Assembly: GCA_030418545.1 (NCBI GenBank) | Contig: QAIB01000001.1 | Location: forward strand, 186,001-250,000 | DNA: 64,000 nucleotides | DNA from: Xenophilus aerolatus | Lineage (GTDB): Bacteria; Pseudomonadota; Gammaproteobacteria; Burkholderiales; Burkholderiaceae_C | Direction: 5' to 3' | Shown: positions 51,660 to 60,294 of the stretch, piece after piece | Layout of the letters: each line of letters starts with the position of its first letter | How positions within the stretch are numbered: the stretch's first letter is position 1 | Translations under genes and position numbers: made by a program | Notes under the pieces: generated by a model | Databases searched by the model: none | What the model was told of the DNA's origin: nothing | Seen by the model: only the letters and a program-made list of their open reading frames with translations

Positions 51660-52408
51660 GTGCGATCAAGAACGTCCACGGCAACACGGTCGACCGCATC
51701 GGCGCCGACATCGTGGCCGGCCGCTATCCGCCCGGCAGTTCGCTGCCGCCCGAACCCTTGCTGTGCGAGGAACTGGGCGTGAGCCGCACCGTGATCCGCG
51801 AGGCCGTCAAGTCGCTGATCGCCAAGGGGCTGATCACCAGCGGCCCGAAGGTCGGCACCCGTGTGCTGCCCGAGGACCAGTGGAACTGGTTCGACGCCGA
51901 CGTCATCGTCTGGCAGACGCGCGTGGGCCTCTCGCGCGAGTTCCTGCGCGACCTGCAGGACCTGCGCCGCGCCGTGGAGCCCGCGGCGGTGCGGCTGGCC
52001 GCCGAACGTGCCACGGCCAGCGACATTGCCGACATGGAGGCCGCCTTCGCGCTGATGAAGCACGCCATCGAATTCGGCGGCGACTACGTCACGCCCGACC
52101 TGCGCTTCCACCAGGGCCTGATCGCCGCCAGCCACAACCGCATGCTGGTGCAGATGAGCCGGGCGCTGGCGGCCCTGCTGCGCACCAGCTTCGAGATCTC
52201 AACGCGCCGCAAGAACGGCCCGGCCATCTCGCTGCCGCTGCACCGCGCCGTGCTCGATGCCGTCATCGCGCGCCAGCCCGAGCGCGCCGAGAAGGCGATC
52301 CGCGTGCTGATCGACGGCGCGCGCGAGGACATCGAAACGGTGTTCGCCTCAGGCAAGCGCATCCCGCAGATCCATGCACCGCCGCGGCGCATCAAGGCCG
52401 CGGCCTGA
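51656..52408 (+). CDS. FadR-subfamily GntR transcriptional regulator
   Basis: A 250-residue regulator: winged HTH at about 8-75 (DRIGADIVAGRYPPGSSLPPEPLLCEELGVSRTVIREAVKSLIAKGLI) and an FCD ligand domain at about 95-225 with FLRDLQDLRRAVEPAAVRLAAERA, LRFHQGLIAASHN and LPLHRAVLDAVIARQPERAE, whose histidines and aspartate bind a metal that holds small carboxylates. It follows the small leader frame with a four-base overlap and precedes the TRAP genes by 40 bases. It probably senses the sugar acid or its keto-deoxy product and represses both sides of the locus. Confidence 0.9.
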   Translation: MSAIKNVHGNTVDRIGADIVAGRYPPGSSLPPEPLLCEELGVSRTVIREAVKSLIAKGLITSGPKVGTRVLPEDQWNWFDADVIVWQTRVGLSREFLRDLQDLRRAVEPAAVRLAAERATASDIADMEAAFALMKHAIEFGGDYVTPDLRFHQGLIAASHNRMLVQMSRALAALLRTSFEISTRRKNGPAISLPLHRAVLDAVIARQPERAEKAIRVLIDGAREDIETVFASGKRIPQIHAPPRRIKAAA

Positions 52409-52448
52409 CCCCATACCGACAACAACAATCCATCAGGAGACATTTCCC

Positions 52449-53000
52449 ATGAGAGGCGTGATCGACGCATTCTTCAAGCTGCTCGAGTTCCTCGTCGTCG
52501 TGTGCATGGTGGCCATGGTCGTCATGGTCTTCGGCAACGTGGTGCTGCGCTACGGCTTCAACTCGGGCATCACGGTGTCGGACGAGATGTCGCGCTACTG
52601 CTTCATCTGGCTCACCTACATCGGCGCCATGGTCGCGATGCGCGACGGCGCGCACCTGGGCGTGGACACGCTCATCAAGCACCTGCCGCGCGCGGGCAAG
52701 AAGGTCTGCTTCTTCATCAACCAGGTGCTGATGCTGCTCTGCAACGTGCTCTTCTTCATGGGCACCTACGAGATGCACGAGCTGCAGACCACCAACATCT
52801 CGCCGGTGGTCGGCATCTCGATGATCTGGATCTACGGCATCGGCTACGTGGTCTCGGTGGTCATGGGGCTCATCAACCTCGAGAAGCTGTGGCGCCTCTT
52901 CACCGGCCGCATGAGCGACGAGGAACTGGTGCAGGTGATGGAGTCCGAGGACGTCGCCCCCGAACCCGGCCACGCCGGCGAAGCCAGGAGCGCGTCATGA
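52449..53000 (+). CDS. TRAP transporter small permease (DctQ)
   Basis: A 183-residue inner-membrane protein with four hydrophobic segments, typical of DctQ. FGNVVLRYGFNSGITVSDEMSRYCFIWLTYIGAMVAMRDGAHLGVDTLIKHLP is the conserved core. An AGGAGA site lies before the ATG at 52449. It overlaps the large permease by four bases (ATGA). Works with DctM and DctP to import a carboxylate by sodium symport; the locus suggests a sugar acid. Confidence 0.93.
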   Translation: MRGVIDAFFKLLEFLVVVCMVAMVVMVFGNVVLRYGFNSGITVSDEMSRYCFIWLTYIGAMVAMRDGAHLGVDTLIKHLPRAGKKVCFFINQVLMLLCNVLFFMGTYEMHELQTTNISPVVGISMIWIYGIGYVVSVVMGLINLEKLWRLFTGRMSDEELVQVMESEDVAPEPGHAGEARSAS

Positions 53001-54298
53001 CGGTCACGGTCTTCGTCGTCTCGCTGCTGGCCGCCATGGCCATCGGCATGCCCATCGCCTACGCGCTGCTGGTGTGCGGCGTGGCGCTCATGGGCTGGCT
53101 CGCCTTCACCGGCGTGCTGCCGGCCTTCGACAGCCAGATCATCGCGCAGCGCTTCGTCGACGGTGCCGACAACTTCCCGCTGCTGGCGGTGCCCTTCTTC
53201 CTGCTGGCCGGCGAGTTCATGACGGCCGGCGGGCTCTCGCGTCGCATCGTCGACCTGGCCATGGCCTGGGTCGGTCACTTCCGCGGCGGCCTGGGCTACG
53301 TGGCGGTGGTGGCGGCCATCATCATGGCCTCGATCTCGGGCTCGGCCGTGGCCGACACGGCGGCGCTGGCCGCGCTGCTGATCCCGATGATGAACCGCGC
53401 GGGCTACGAGACCAACCGCTCGGCCGGCCTCATCGCCGCCGGCGGCATCATCGCGCCGGTCATCCCGCCCTCGATCGGCTTTATCGTGTTCGGTGTGGCC
53501 GGCAACGTGTCGATCACAAAGCTCTTCCTGGCCGGCATCGTGCCCGGCATCCTGATGGGCCTGGCGATCGGCATCGCCTGGTGGATCGTGGCGCGCCGAG
53601 ACAAGGTCAAGTCCGCCCCGCGCGTGCCTTTCGGTGAGCGACTGCGCATCACGGCCCGCGGCAGCCTGGCCCTCGCCTTGCCGGTGGTGATCATCGGCGG
53701 CATGAAGTTCGGCATCTTCACGCCGACCGAAGCCGCGGTGGTGGCGGCCGTGTACTCCTTCGTGGTCGGCATGTTCGTGTACCGCGAACTGAAGTGGCAC
53801 ATGATGTACCGGCTGATCGCCGCCGCCGGCAAGACCACGGCCGTCGTCATGTTCCTGGTCGCCGCCGCGATGGTGAGCGCATGGCTCATCACCGTGGCCG
53901 ACATCCCCGGCGAGGTGACGAAGATCCTGCAGCCCTTCATGGACAACAAGACGCTGCTGATGTTCGTGATGATGGTGCTGATCGTCATCGTCGGCACGGC
54001 GCTGGACTTCACGCCCACGGTGCTGATCCTCACCCCCGTGCTGATGCCCGTGGTGCTCAAGGCCGGCATCGACCCGGTGTACTTCGGCGTGCTGTTCATC
54101 ATCAACAACGCCATCGGGCTCATCACGCCGCCGGTGGGCACCGTGCTCAACGTGGTGTGCGGCGTGGCGCGCATCAGCATGGACGACGCCTTCAAGGGCG
54201 TGATGCCCTTCTTCATCGCGCAACTGATCGTGCTGTTCGCGATGGTGTTCTTCCCGCAGATCGTGACCGTGCCGCTGTCGTGGTGGCTGGCCCGATGA
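52997..54298 (+). CDS. TRAP transporter large permease (DctM)
   Basis: A 433-residue inner-membrane protein of the DctM family with about 12 hydrophobic segments. LLAVPFFLLAGEFMTAGGLSRRIVDLAMAWVGHFRGGLGYVAVVAAIIMASISGSAVADTAALAALLIPMM and GGIIAPVIPPSIGFIVFGVAGNVSITKLFLAGIVPG are diagnostic. It is the ion-coupled translocation channel of the TRAP system. Start overlaps the dctQ stop; dctP follows after 79 bases. Confidence 0.95.
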   Translation: MTVTVFVVSLLAAMAIGMPIAYALLVCGVALMGWLAFTGVLPAFDSQIIAQRFVDGADNFPLLAVPFFLLAGEFMTAGGLSRRIVDLAMAWVGHFRGGLGYVAVVAAIIMASISGSAVADTAALAALLIPMMNRAGYETNRSAGLIAAGGIIAPVIPPSIGFIVFGVAGNVSITKLFLAGIVPGILMGLAIGIAWWIVARRDKVKSAPRVPFGERLRITARGSLALALPVVIIGGMKFGIFTPTEAAVVAAVYSFVVGMFVYRELKWHMMYRLIAAAGKTTAVVMFLVAAAMVSAWLITVADIPGEVTKILQPFMDNKTLLMFVMMVLIVIVGTALDFTPTVLILTPVLMPVVLKAGIDPVYFGVLFIINNAIGLITPPVGTVLNVVCGVARISMDDAFKGVMPFFIAQLIVLFAMVFFPQIVTVPLSWWLAR

Positions 54299-54377
54299 GG
54301 CCGCCGGCCGACGGTTCGCTGACGACGTTTCGCCCCCTGTTCCCAACCCCACCCAAGACGAGAGAAGGAGACATTCC

Positions 54378-55385
54378 ATGTTCAACCGCAGAAGCCTGGT
54401 CGCCGCGGCGGCCGCCATCGCCCTGGCCACGCCCTTCGCGGCCTCGGCCCAGTTCGCAGAGCGCACCATCAAGTTCACCAACGGCGTGAACGAGGACCAT
54501 CCGGTGGGCCAGGGCGTCAAGAAGATGCAGGAAGTGCTGGCCGCCAAGACAGGCGGCAAGATGAAGATCGCCGCCTTCTGGGGCGGTGCCGCCGGCGGCG
54601 ACCTGCAGGCCACGCAGGCCCTGCGCGCCGGCACGCAGGAGATGGTGTGCACCTCCAGCTCGCCGCTGGTGGGCATCGTCAAGGAACTGGGCGTGTTCGA
54701 CCTGCCCTTCCTGTTCAACAACGAGAAGGAAGCCGACGCCGTGCTCGACGGCCCCGCCGGCGAGTACTTCAACAAGAAGCTCGAGGCCGCGGGCCTGGTC
54801 AACCTGGCCTACTGGGAGAACGGCTTTCGCAACCTCACCAACAGCAAGCGCCCCGTCGCCAAGGTCGAGGACTTCGAGGGCGTGAAGGTCCGCGTGATGC
54901 AGAACAACATCTTCCTGGACTCCTTCAAGACGCTGGGCACGAATGCCGTGCCGATGGCCTTCGGCGAGGTGTTCACCGCACTGGAGACCCGCACCATCGA
55001 CGGCCAGGAGAACCCCTTCGTGACCATCGAGACCTCGAAGTTCAGCGAGGTGCAGAAGTACCTGAGCGTGACGCGCCACGCCTACACGCCCTTCCTGATC
55101 CTCTACAGCAAGAAGCTGTGGGACCAGCTCAAGCCCGAGGAGCAGGCGGTGCTGCGCGAGGCCGCGATCGAGGGCCGCAAGGTGGAGCGCGAGGCCAACC
55201 GTGCGCTCAACGCCAAGTCGCTGGAGAACCTGAAGAAGACCATGGCCGTGAACGAGGTGAGCCCGGCCGAGCAGAAGCGCATGTTCGACAAGGTCAAGCC
55301 GGTCTACGACAAGAACATCCCGACCATCGGTGCCGAGGCCGTCAACGTGGTGATGGATGCGCTGAAGAAGGCGCGCGGCGGCTGA
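54378..55385 (+). CDS. TRAP transporter substrate-binding protein (DctP)
   Basis: A 335-residue periplasmic binding protein. Signal peptide MFNRRSLVAAAAAIALATPFAASA, then IKFTNGVNEDHPVGQGVKKMQEVLAAKTGGKMKIAAFWGGAAGGD, and the ligand-binding arginine region KVEDFEGVKVRVMQNNIFLDSFKTLGTNAVPMAFGEVFTALETRTIDGQENPF. It belongs to the DctP group that binds sugar acids such as gluconate or galactonate, but the precise ligand cannot be read. An AGAAGGAG site precedes the ATG. A hairpin with a T run follows, so its message may be more abundant than that of the next gene. Confidence 0.93.
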   Translation: MFNRRSLVAAAAAIALATPFAASAQFAERTIKFTNGVNEDHPVGQGVKKMQEVLAAKTGGKMKIAAFWGGAAGGDLQATQALRAGTQEMVCTSSSPLVGIVKELGVFDLPFLFNNEKEADAVLDGPAGEYFNKKLEAAGLVNLAYWENGFRNLTNSKRPVAKVEDFEGVKVRVMQNNIFLDSFKTLGTNAVPMAFGEVFTALETRTIDGQENPFVTIETSKFSEVQKYLSVTRHAYTPFLILYSKKLWDQLKPEEQAVLREAAIEGRKVEREANRALNAKSLENLKKTMAVNEVSPAEQKRMFDKVKPVYDKNIPTIGAEAVNVVMDALKKARGG

Positions 55386-55400
55386 TCGCGCCCACCCACG

Positions 55401-55426
55401 GGCCGCGCTCCAGGGCGCGGCCTTTT
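55401..55426 (+). terminator. Attenuating terminator after dctP
   Basis: GGCCGCGC-TCCAGG-GCGCGGCC followed by TTTTCC: a perfect 8-bp stem with a short T run, 16 bases after the dctP stop and 27 before the next start codon. It would allow partial read-through. Confidence 0.7.
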
Positions 55427-55452
55427 CCGTTTCGTCGCGGGAGCAGCCACGC

Positions 55453-56649
55453 ATGAAGATCACGCAAGTCGAAACCGTCCGCCTGGGCGAGTTCCCCAAC
55501 ATCCTGTGGGTGCGCCTGCACACCGACGAAGGCCTGGTGGGGCTGGGCGAGACCTTCATGGGCGCCGCGGCCGTCGAGGCCTACCTGCACGAGTGGGCCG
55601 CGCCCAAGCTGCTGGGCGCCGACCCGCTGGCGATCGAGGCGCGCAACCGCGACCTGACGGGCTACCTGGGCTGGCGCGGGTCCGGCGTCGAGACGCGCGG
55701 CAACTCGGCCGTCGACATCGCCCTGTGGGACCTGTTCGGCAAGGCCGCCAGCATGCCGGTGCACACCGCGCTGGGCGGCAAGAGCCGCGACGCCATCCGC
55801 ATCTACAACACCTGCGCCGGCTACCAGTACGTGCGCAGCACGGCCAACCAGAACACGTCAAACTGGGGGCTCGGGAACAACGCCGGGCCGTACGAGGACC
55901 TGCAGGGCTTCCTGCACCATGCCGACGAGCTGGCCGAGTCGCTGCTGTCCGAAGGCATCACGGCCATGAAGATCTGGCCCTTCGACCCGGCGGCCGAGAG
56001 GAGCCACGGCCAGTACATCAGCAACGCCGATCTCGACACGGCGCTGGAGCCTTTCCGCAAGATCCGTTCGGCCGTGGGGCGGCAGATGGACATCATGGTC
56101 GAGTTCCACAGCCTGTGGCGGCTGCCGATGGCGCAGAAGATCGCGCGCGCCCTGCAGGAGTTCGACACTTTCTGGCACGAGGACGCGATCCGCATGGACA
56201 GCCTCGACCTGCTCCGTCAGTATGCCGTCGACTGCAAGGCGCTGATCTGCGCGAGCGAGACGCTCAGCTACAAGTGGGGCTTCAAGGACTACCTGCAGAC
56301 GGGTGTCGCTGGCGTGGCCATGCTCGACCTGAGCTGGTGCGGCGGCCTGACCGAAGCGCGCAAGATCGCCGCCATGGCCGACGCCTGGCAACTGCCGGTG
56401 GCGCCGCACGACTGCACCGGCCCGGTGGTATGGGCTGCCTCCACGCACCTCAGCCTGCACGCGCCCAACGCGCTCATCCAGGAGAGCGTGCGCGCCTTCT
56501 TCACCGGCTGGTACAAGGAACTGGTGACCGAACTGCCGATCGTCGAGAAGGGCATGATCCGGCTCAACGACAAGCCGGGCCTGGGGCTCGAACTGCTGCC
56601 CGACCTGCACAAGCGTGCGGACGCCACGGTGCGCGTGTCCGAGGCGTGA
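55453..56649 (+). CDS. Enolase-superfamily (mandelate racemase/galactonate dehydratase-like) enzyme
   Basis: A 398-residue enzyme with the capping domain first (MKITQVETVRLGEFPNILWVRLHTDEGLVGLGETF) and a barrel from about residue 130. Compared from memory with DgoD, the metal ligands are in MVEFHSLW (Glu in place of Asp), WHEDAIRMD and CASETLSYKWGF, and the His base in VAPHDCTGPV. This suggests syn-dehydration of an aldonate such as galactonate, but a cycloisomerase is possible. It ends the TRAP-side unit, opposite the IlvD/Edd-type dehydratase, giving two unrelated dehydratases in one locus. Confidence 0.85.
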   Translation: MKITQVETVRLGEFPNILWVRLHTDEGLVGLGETFMGAAAVEAYLHEWAAPKLLGADPLAIEARNRDLTGYLGWRGSGVETRGNSAVDIALWDLFGKAASMPVHTALGGKSRDAIRIYNTCAGYQYVRSTANQNTSNWGLGNNAGPYEDLQGFLHHADELAESLLSEGITAMKIWPFDPAAERSHGQYISNADLDTALEPFRKIRSAVGRQMDIMVEFHSLWRLPMAQKIARALQEFDTFWHEDAIRMDSLDLLRQYAVDCKALICASETLSYKWGFKDYLQTGVAGVAMLDLSWCGGLTEARKIAAMADAWQLPVAPHDCTGPVVWAASTHLSLHAPNALIQESVRAFFTGWYKELVTELPIVEKGMIRLNDKPGLGLELLPDLHKRADATVRVSEA

Positions 56650-56674
56650 TGCCCTCGGGTCGACAGCTGCCCGC

Positions 56675-57688
56675 TCAGCCGATCCGCAACCGCAGCAGCG
56701 CACGCACGAAGCCGTGGTCCGAGCGCGTTCGGTCGCGGCCCTCGTGCAGGTGGTCGTTGAAGTAGTCCACCCGCCGCACGTCGCCCAGGCTCCTCGGCGA
56801 GCCGGCCATGAACTCCTCGCTCACGAAGACCTGGTCCAGGATCTCCGGGAAGCCCTGGTGCACGTGCGAATACGCCACGTCCTTCTTCAGCGCCGACTCG
56901 CCCTGCATCTCGTAGGCATTGAACAGGGCCACGTCGCGCGCCGACTTGTCGTAGACGGCGTCCGAGGTGGCGGCCACCAGCTGCGTGGTCACGCTGTGCG
57001 GGTGGTCGTTGAAGTCGCCCATCACCACCAGCGGCACCTGGCTGCCACGCAGCAGGTCGATCACGATGCAGCGCAGTGCCGCGGCCTCGGCGCCGCGCAT
57101 GAGCAGCGAGCGCAGCGAGGCGCGCGCCGCCACCTTGCGGTCGTCGCGGTCCTCCAGTGACTGGCCGGCCGCGTCGAGCAGGAACTTCGGCCGTTTGGAC
57201 TTGAGGTGCACCGTCAGCACGTTCACCGGCTGGCCGTGCTTCATGCGCAGACGCGCAAGCAGGGGCGGGCGCTCGAAGCGCGTGTGCGGGCCCAGCCCGG
57301 GCACGTCGACCGCGATGCCGTCCGGAAAGTCGACGAAGGACTCGATGCCGTCCACCCGCAGCCGCGTCGCGATGCCCACGCGCGGCGTGCCCTGCGCGCC
57401 CTGGGCCGGCGGCGTGCTCTCGGCGCCGGGCACCGCGATGGTGTCGTAGCGCAGGCCGCTGGCGAGCAGCGCGTCCTTCAGGGCGGTGTCGTCCCACACC
57501 TCCTGCACGGCCAGCACGTCGGCGTTGAGCGCGCGGAAGCGCTCGCCCAGCCAGCTCACCTTGCGCTGATAGTCGCGCGGGTCGTACGGGTCCTGGTTGG
57601 CATAGAAGACGCGCTGCGGCCGGGCCAGGTTGAGGACGTTGCAGGTGGCCACGAACAGGGTCGCGAAATTCGGCGGGATGTCTTGCAT
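56675..57688 (-). CDS. Endonuclease/exonuclease/phosphatase (EEP) family protein
   Basis: A 337-residue metal-dependent phosphoesterase without a signal peptide. LFVATCNVLNLA (Asn), VLAVQEVWDD (metal Glu), VLTVHLKSKRP, MGDFNDHPHS and RTRSDHGFVRALL (catalytic Asp-His) give the full DNase I-like active site. Members act on DNA, lipids or nucleotides; substrate unknown. Convergent with the enolase-type gene (25-base gap) and 27 bases after the TPP-enzyme gene, so probably co-transcribed with it. Confidence 0.85.
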   Translation of the reverse strand: MQDIPPNFATLFVATCNVLNLARPQRVFYANQDPYDPRDYQRKVSWLGERFRALNADVLAVQEVWDDTALKDALLASGLRYDTIAVPGAESTPPAQGAQGTPRVGIATRLRVDGIESFVDFPDGIAVDVPGLGPHTRFERPPLLARLRMKHGQPVNVLTVHLKSKRPKFLLDAAGQSLEDRDDRKVAARASLRSLLMRGAEAAALRCIVIDLLRGSQVPLVVMGDFNDHPHSVTTQLVAATSDAVYDKSARDVALFNAYEMQGESALKKDVAYSHVHQGFPEILDQVFVSEEFMAGSPRSLGDVRRVDYFNDHLHEGRDRTRSDHGFVRALLRLRIG

Positions 57689-57715
57689 GCCCGCAATCTA
57701 CCGCGCCGCGCAGGC

Positions 57716-59491
57716 CTACCGGCGTCGTCCCAGGAAGGAGGCGAAGAGCTGCCGCGCGCTGTTCACCAGCACCGACCCGAGCTCGAGCTCGGTGCGCGCC
57801 ATGCCCAGGAAGTTGCGCGCCTGCTCGGGCGTGATGTGCGGTGGCAGCGGCGGCACGTTCGGGTCGGTGCGGCATTCCAGCACCACCGGCCGGTCGGCGT
57901 GCAGCGCCTCGTCCCAGGCCGGGCCGACCTGCTCCGGCGAACTCACGTACAGGCCCCGCAGGCCCAGCAGCTCGGCGAAGCGGTGGTAGGGCACGTCGGG
58001 CAGCTGCTGCGTGCTCAGGGTCTTGCCTTCGCCCATCTGGATGCGCTCTTCCCAGGTCACCTGCGCCAGGTCCTGGTTGTTGAGCACCATCACCACCAGG
58101 GTCGGGCTGGCCCATTCGCGCCAGTATTTGGCGATGGTGATCAGCTCGCCCAGCCCGTTCATCTGCATGGCGCCGTCGCCGATCAGCGCGATCACGGGCC
58201 GGTCCGGGAAGGCCATCTTGGCGGCCACCGCATAGGGCGTGGCCGAGCCCATGGAAGCCAGCGTGCCCGACAGCGAGCCCATCATGCCGCGCCGCAGGCG
58301 CACGTCGCGGGCGTACCAGTTCGCCACAGTGCCGGCGTCGCCCGTCAGGATGCTGCGGTCGGGCAGGCGCGGCGAGAGCTCCCACAGCACGCGCTGCGGA
58401 TTGAGCGGGTCGGCCGGCTGCATCGCGCGGGCCTCCAAGGTGCGCCACCAGGCGGCGACCTGGCGCTCGATCCCTTCGCGCCAGGTACTGCGCGCACGCG
58501 GCACCAGCAGCGCCGACAAGGCACGCAGCGTGGGCACCGCCGCGCCGAGCAGGTTGACCTCGGTCGGGTAGCGCAGGCTCAGCGCGGCCGGGTCGACGTC
58601 GATCTGCACCGCGCGTGCCGACCCGGGCTTGGGCAGGAATTCGCTGTAGGGGAAGGACGTGCCGACCATCAGCAGCGTGTCGCACGACTGCATCAGCTCC
58701 CAGCTCGGCTCGGTGCCCAGCAGGCCGATGGAGCCGGTCACCCAGGGCAGCTCGTCCGGCAGCGCCGCCTTGCCCAGCAGGGCCTTGGCGCAGCCGGCCT
58801 GCAGCGTGTCGGCCACGTCGATGAGCAGGTCGGTCGCGCCCAGCGCGCCGGCGCCGACCAGCATCGCCACGCGCTGGCCGGCGTTGAGCACGGCGGCCGC
58901 CTCGATCAGCGCCTGCTCGTCGGGCAGCCCCGCACTGCGCGCGTGGCCGACGCCGGTGTGCGTGCTGCCGTGGGCGACCGGCGGGTCCTCGTAGGGCATC
59001 TGCTGCACGTCGTGCGGCAGCACCACGCAGGTGACGGTGCGGCGGGCTGCCGCGATGCGCACGGCGCGGTCGATCAGGTGGCGCACCTGGGCGGGCGAAG
59101 TGGCCGTGCCCACGAACTCCGACGCCACGTCCTTGAAGAGGGCGGCCAGGTCGACCTCCTGCTGAAAGCTGGCCCCGATGGCGGAACGCGGCTGCTGGCC
59201 GACCAGCGCCACCACCGGCACATGGTCCATGCGGGCGTCGTACAGCCCGTTGAGCAGGTGCACCGCACCCGGGCCCGAGGTCGCGAAGCACAGGCCCACC
59301 TCGCCGGTGAACTTGGCGTGCGCACAGGCCATGAAGGCCGCCATCTCCTCGTGCCGCGCCTGCACGAAGGACATCGCCTTCGAACGCTCGAGGGCCACGT
59401 CCAGCCCGCCCGCGCCGTCGCCCGGATAGCCGTAGGCGCGGTGCAGGCCCCACTGCGCCAGGCGCTGCCAGACGAATTCGCTGACGTTCAT
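57716..59491 (-). CDS. Thiamine pyrophosphate-requiring enzyme (pyruvate oxidase/acetolactate synthase-like)
   Basis: A 591-residue three-domain TPP enzyme. The N-terminal domain has GYPGDGAGGLDVALE and ARHEEMAAFMACAHAKFTGEVGLCFATSGPGAVHLLNGLYDARMDHVPV, with the catalytic glutamate; the middle domain is FAD/nucleotide-like; the C-terminal domain has the TPP loop GDGAMQMNGLGELITIAKYW...NNQD. Overall it resembles PoxB-type pyruvate oxidase rather than true acetolactate synthase; decarboxylation of pyruvate to acetate is probable but not certain. The ATG at 59491 gives MNVSEFVWQRL, the expected start; an upstream ATG in the frame is less likely. Confidence 0.87.
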   Translation of the reverse strand: MNVSEFVWQRLAQWGLHRAYGYPGDGAGGLDVALERSKAMSFVQARHEEMAAFMACAHAKFTGEVGLCFATSGPGAVHLLNGLYDARMDHVPVVALVGQQPRSAIGASFQQEVDLAALFKDVASEFVGTATSPAQVRHLIDRAVRIAAARRTVTCVVLPHDVQQMPYEDPPVAHGSTHTGVGHARSAGLPDEQALIEAAAVLNAGQRVAMLVGAGALGATDLLIDVADTLQAGCAKALLGKAALPDELPWVTGSIGLLGTEPSWELMQSCDTLLMVGTSFPYSEFLPKPGSARAVQIDVDPAALSLRYPTEVNLLGAAVPTLRALSALLVPRARSTWREGIERQVAAWWRTLEARAMQPADPLNPQRVLWELSPRLPDRSILTGDAGTVANWYARDVRLRRGMMGSLSGTLASMGSATPYAVAAKMAFPDRPVIALIGDGAMQMNGLGELITIAKYWREWASPTLVVMVLNNQDLAQVTWEERIQMGEGKTLSTQQLPDVPYHRFAELLGLRGLYVSSPEQVGPAWDEALHADRPVVLECRTDPNVPPLPPHITPEQARNFLGMARTELELGSVLVNSARQLFASFLGRRR

Positions 59492-59650
59492 GGCCGGGGG
59501 CGGCGCACGATCGCGTGCGCGACCTCCGCGCGCGGCGCTATGCAACCGCGAGCAATGGGAGTGGCGTGTCGATGCATGATGCGCTCCAAGGGCGTTGGAT
59601 CGACACTAGGCAGGCGCCGCGCGATTGCAGTAGGCCGGCAGCGCGCGTTC

Positions 59651-59723
59651 TGTAGGAGCGATCGTCCGGTCGCCAACCTCGGTGTCGGCGTCGAAGCCAC
59701 GACGTCGCAAGGGGCGTCCTACG
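59651..59723. repeat. REP-like inverted repeat (TGTAGGAGCG type)
   Basis: TGTAGGAGCGATCGTCCGGTCGC at 59651 and GCGTCCTACG at 59714-59723 form GTAGGA/TCCTAC arms. The left part looks like REP sequences of Pseudomonas and Xanthomonas as I remember them. It fills most of the 290-base stretch without an intact gene between the TPP enzyme and the DUF305 gene; the rest of that stretch shows nothing I can name. Confidence 0.5.
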
Positions 59724-59781
59724 TCGTGGTGCAGCAGACAGGTCTACAAGTCACGGATCACTGTCTCTCCCGGATGAAGCC

Positions 59782-60227
59782 ATGCCCGCCTATGCCCGCT
59801 TTGCCGCCATGACCGCTTGCTCGACCGTTCTGATGTTCGGGCTCATGTATCTGAACACCTATTCGATCGACCATGTCTTCTTCAGCGAGACCCGCGCCTA
59901 CATGCCCTGCTGATGGGCGCCGCCATGGCCTTCGTGATGATGGGCTTCATGTGGCACATGCATCCGAGGCGCGGTGTCAACGTCGCGATCCTGGCCGGCA
60001 GCGCCGTGGTGTTCGCGCTGGCCCTGTGGCTGGTGCGCAGCCAGGCCACCATCGCCGACGTGGCGTGGATGAAGGGCATGATCCCGCACCATTCGATCGC
60101 CATACTCACCAGCGAGCGGGCCCATCTGTCCGACCCGCGCGTGCGGCGCCTGGCCGACGGCATCATCGCCACGCAGCGCAAGGAAATCGACCAGATGAAG
60201 GGCCTGGTGCGCGACTTGGACCGCTGA
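59782..60227 (+). pseudogene. DUF305 family protein, frameshifted
   Basis: The first frame (59782-59913) reads MPAYARFAAMTACSTVLMFGLMYLNTYSIDHVFFSETRAYM and then stops. The family sequence continues in another frame from about 59904 as LLMGAAMAFVMMGFMWHMHP..., through VRSQATIADVAWMKGMIPHHSIAILTSERAHLSDP to the stop at 60227. Restoring one G (TACATGCCCTG to TACATGGCCCTG near 59904) rejoins the frames into about 148 residues with two or three membrane segments and the DUF305 PHHSIAI motif. Either a recent one-base deletion or a sequencing error. Confidence 0.85.
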
Positions 60228-60294
60228 GCGCAGCCAAGAAAAAGGCCATGCCCCGAAGGACATGGCCCGTATCTGGACGCGGTGCGCGTCGTGC

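Noticed and set aside
56289-59453. Open frame of 1054 codons on the minus strand
   Set aside because: It lies in another frame over the TPP enzyme, EEP and enolase-type genes, has no family motif and has Arg/Gly/Ala-rich shadow composition.
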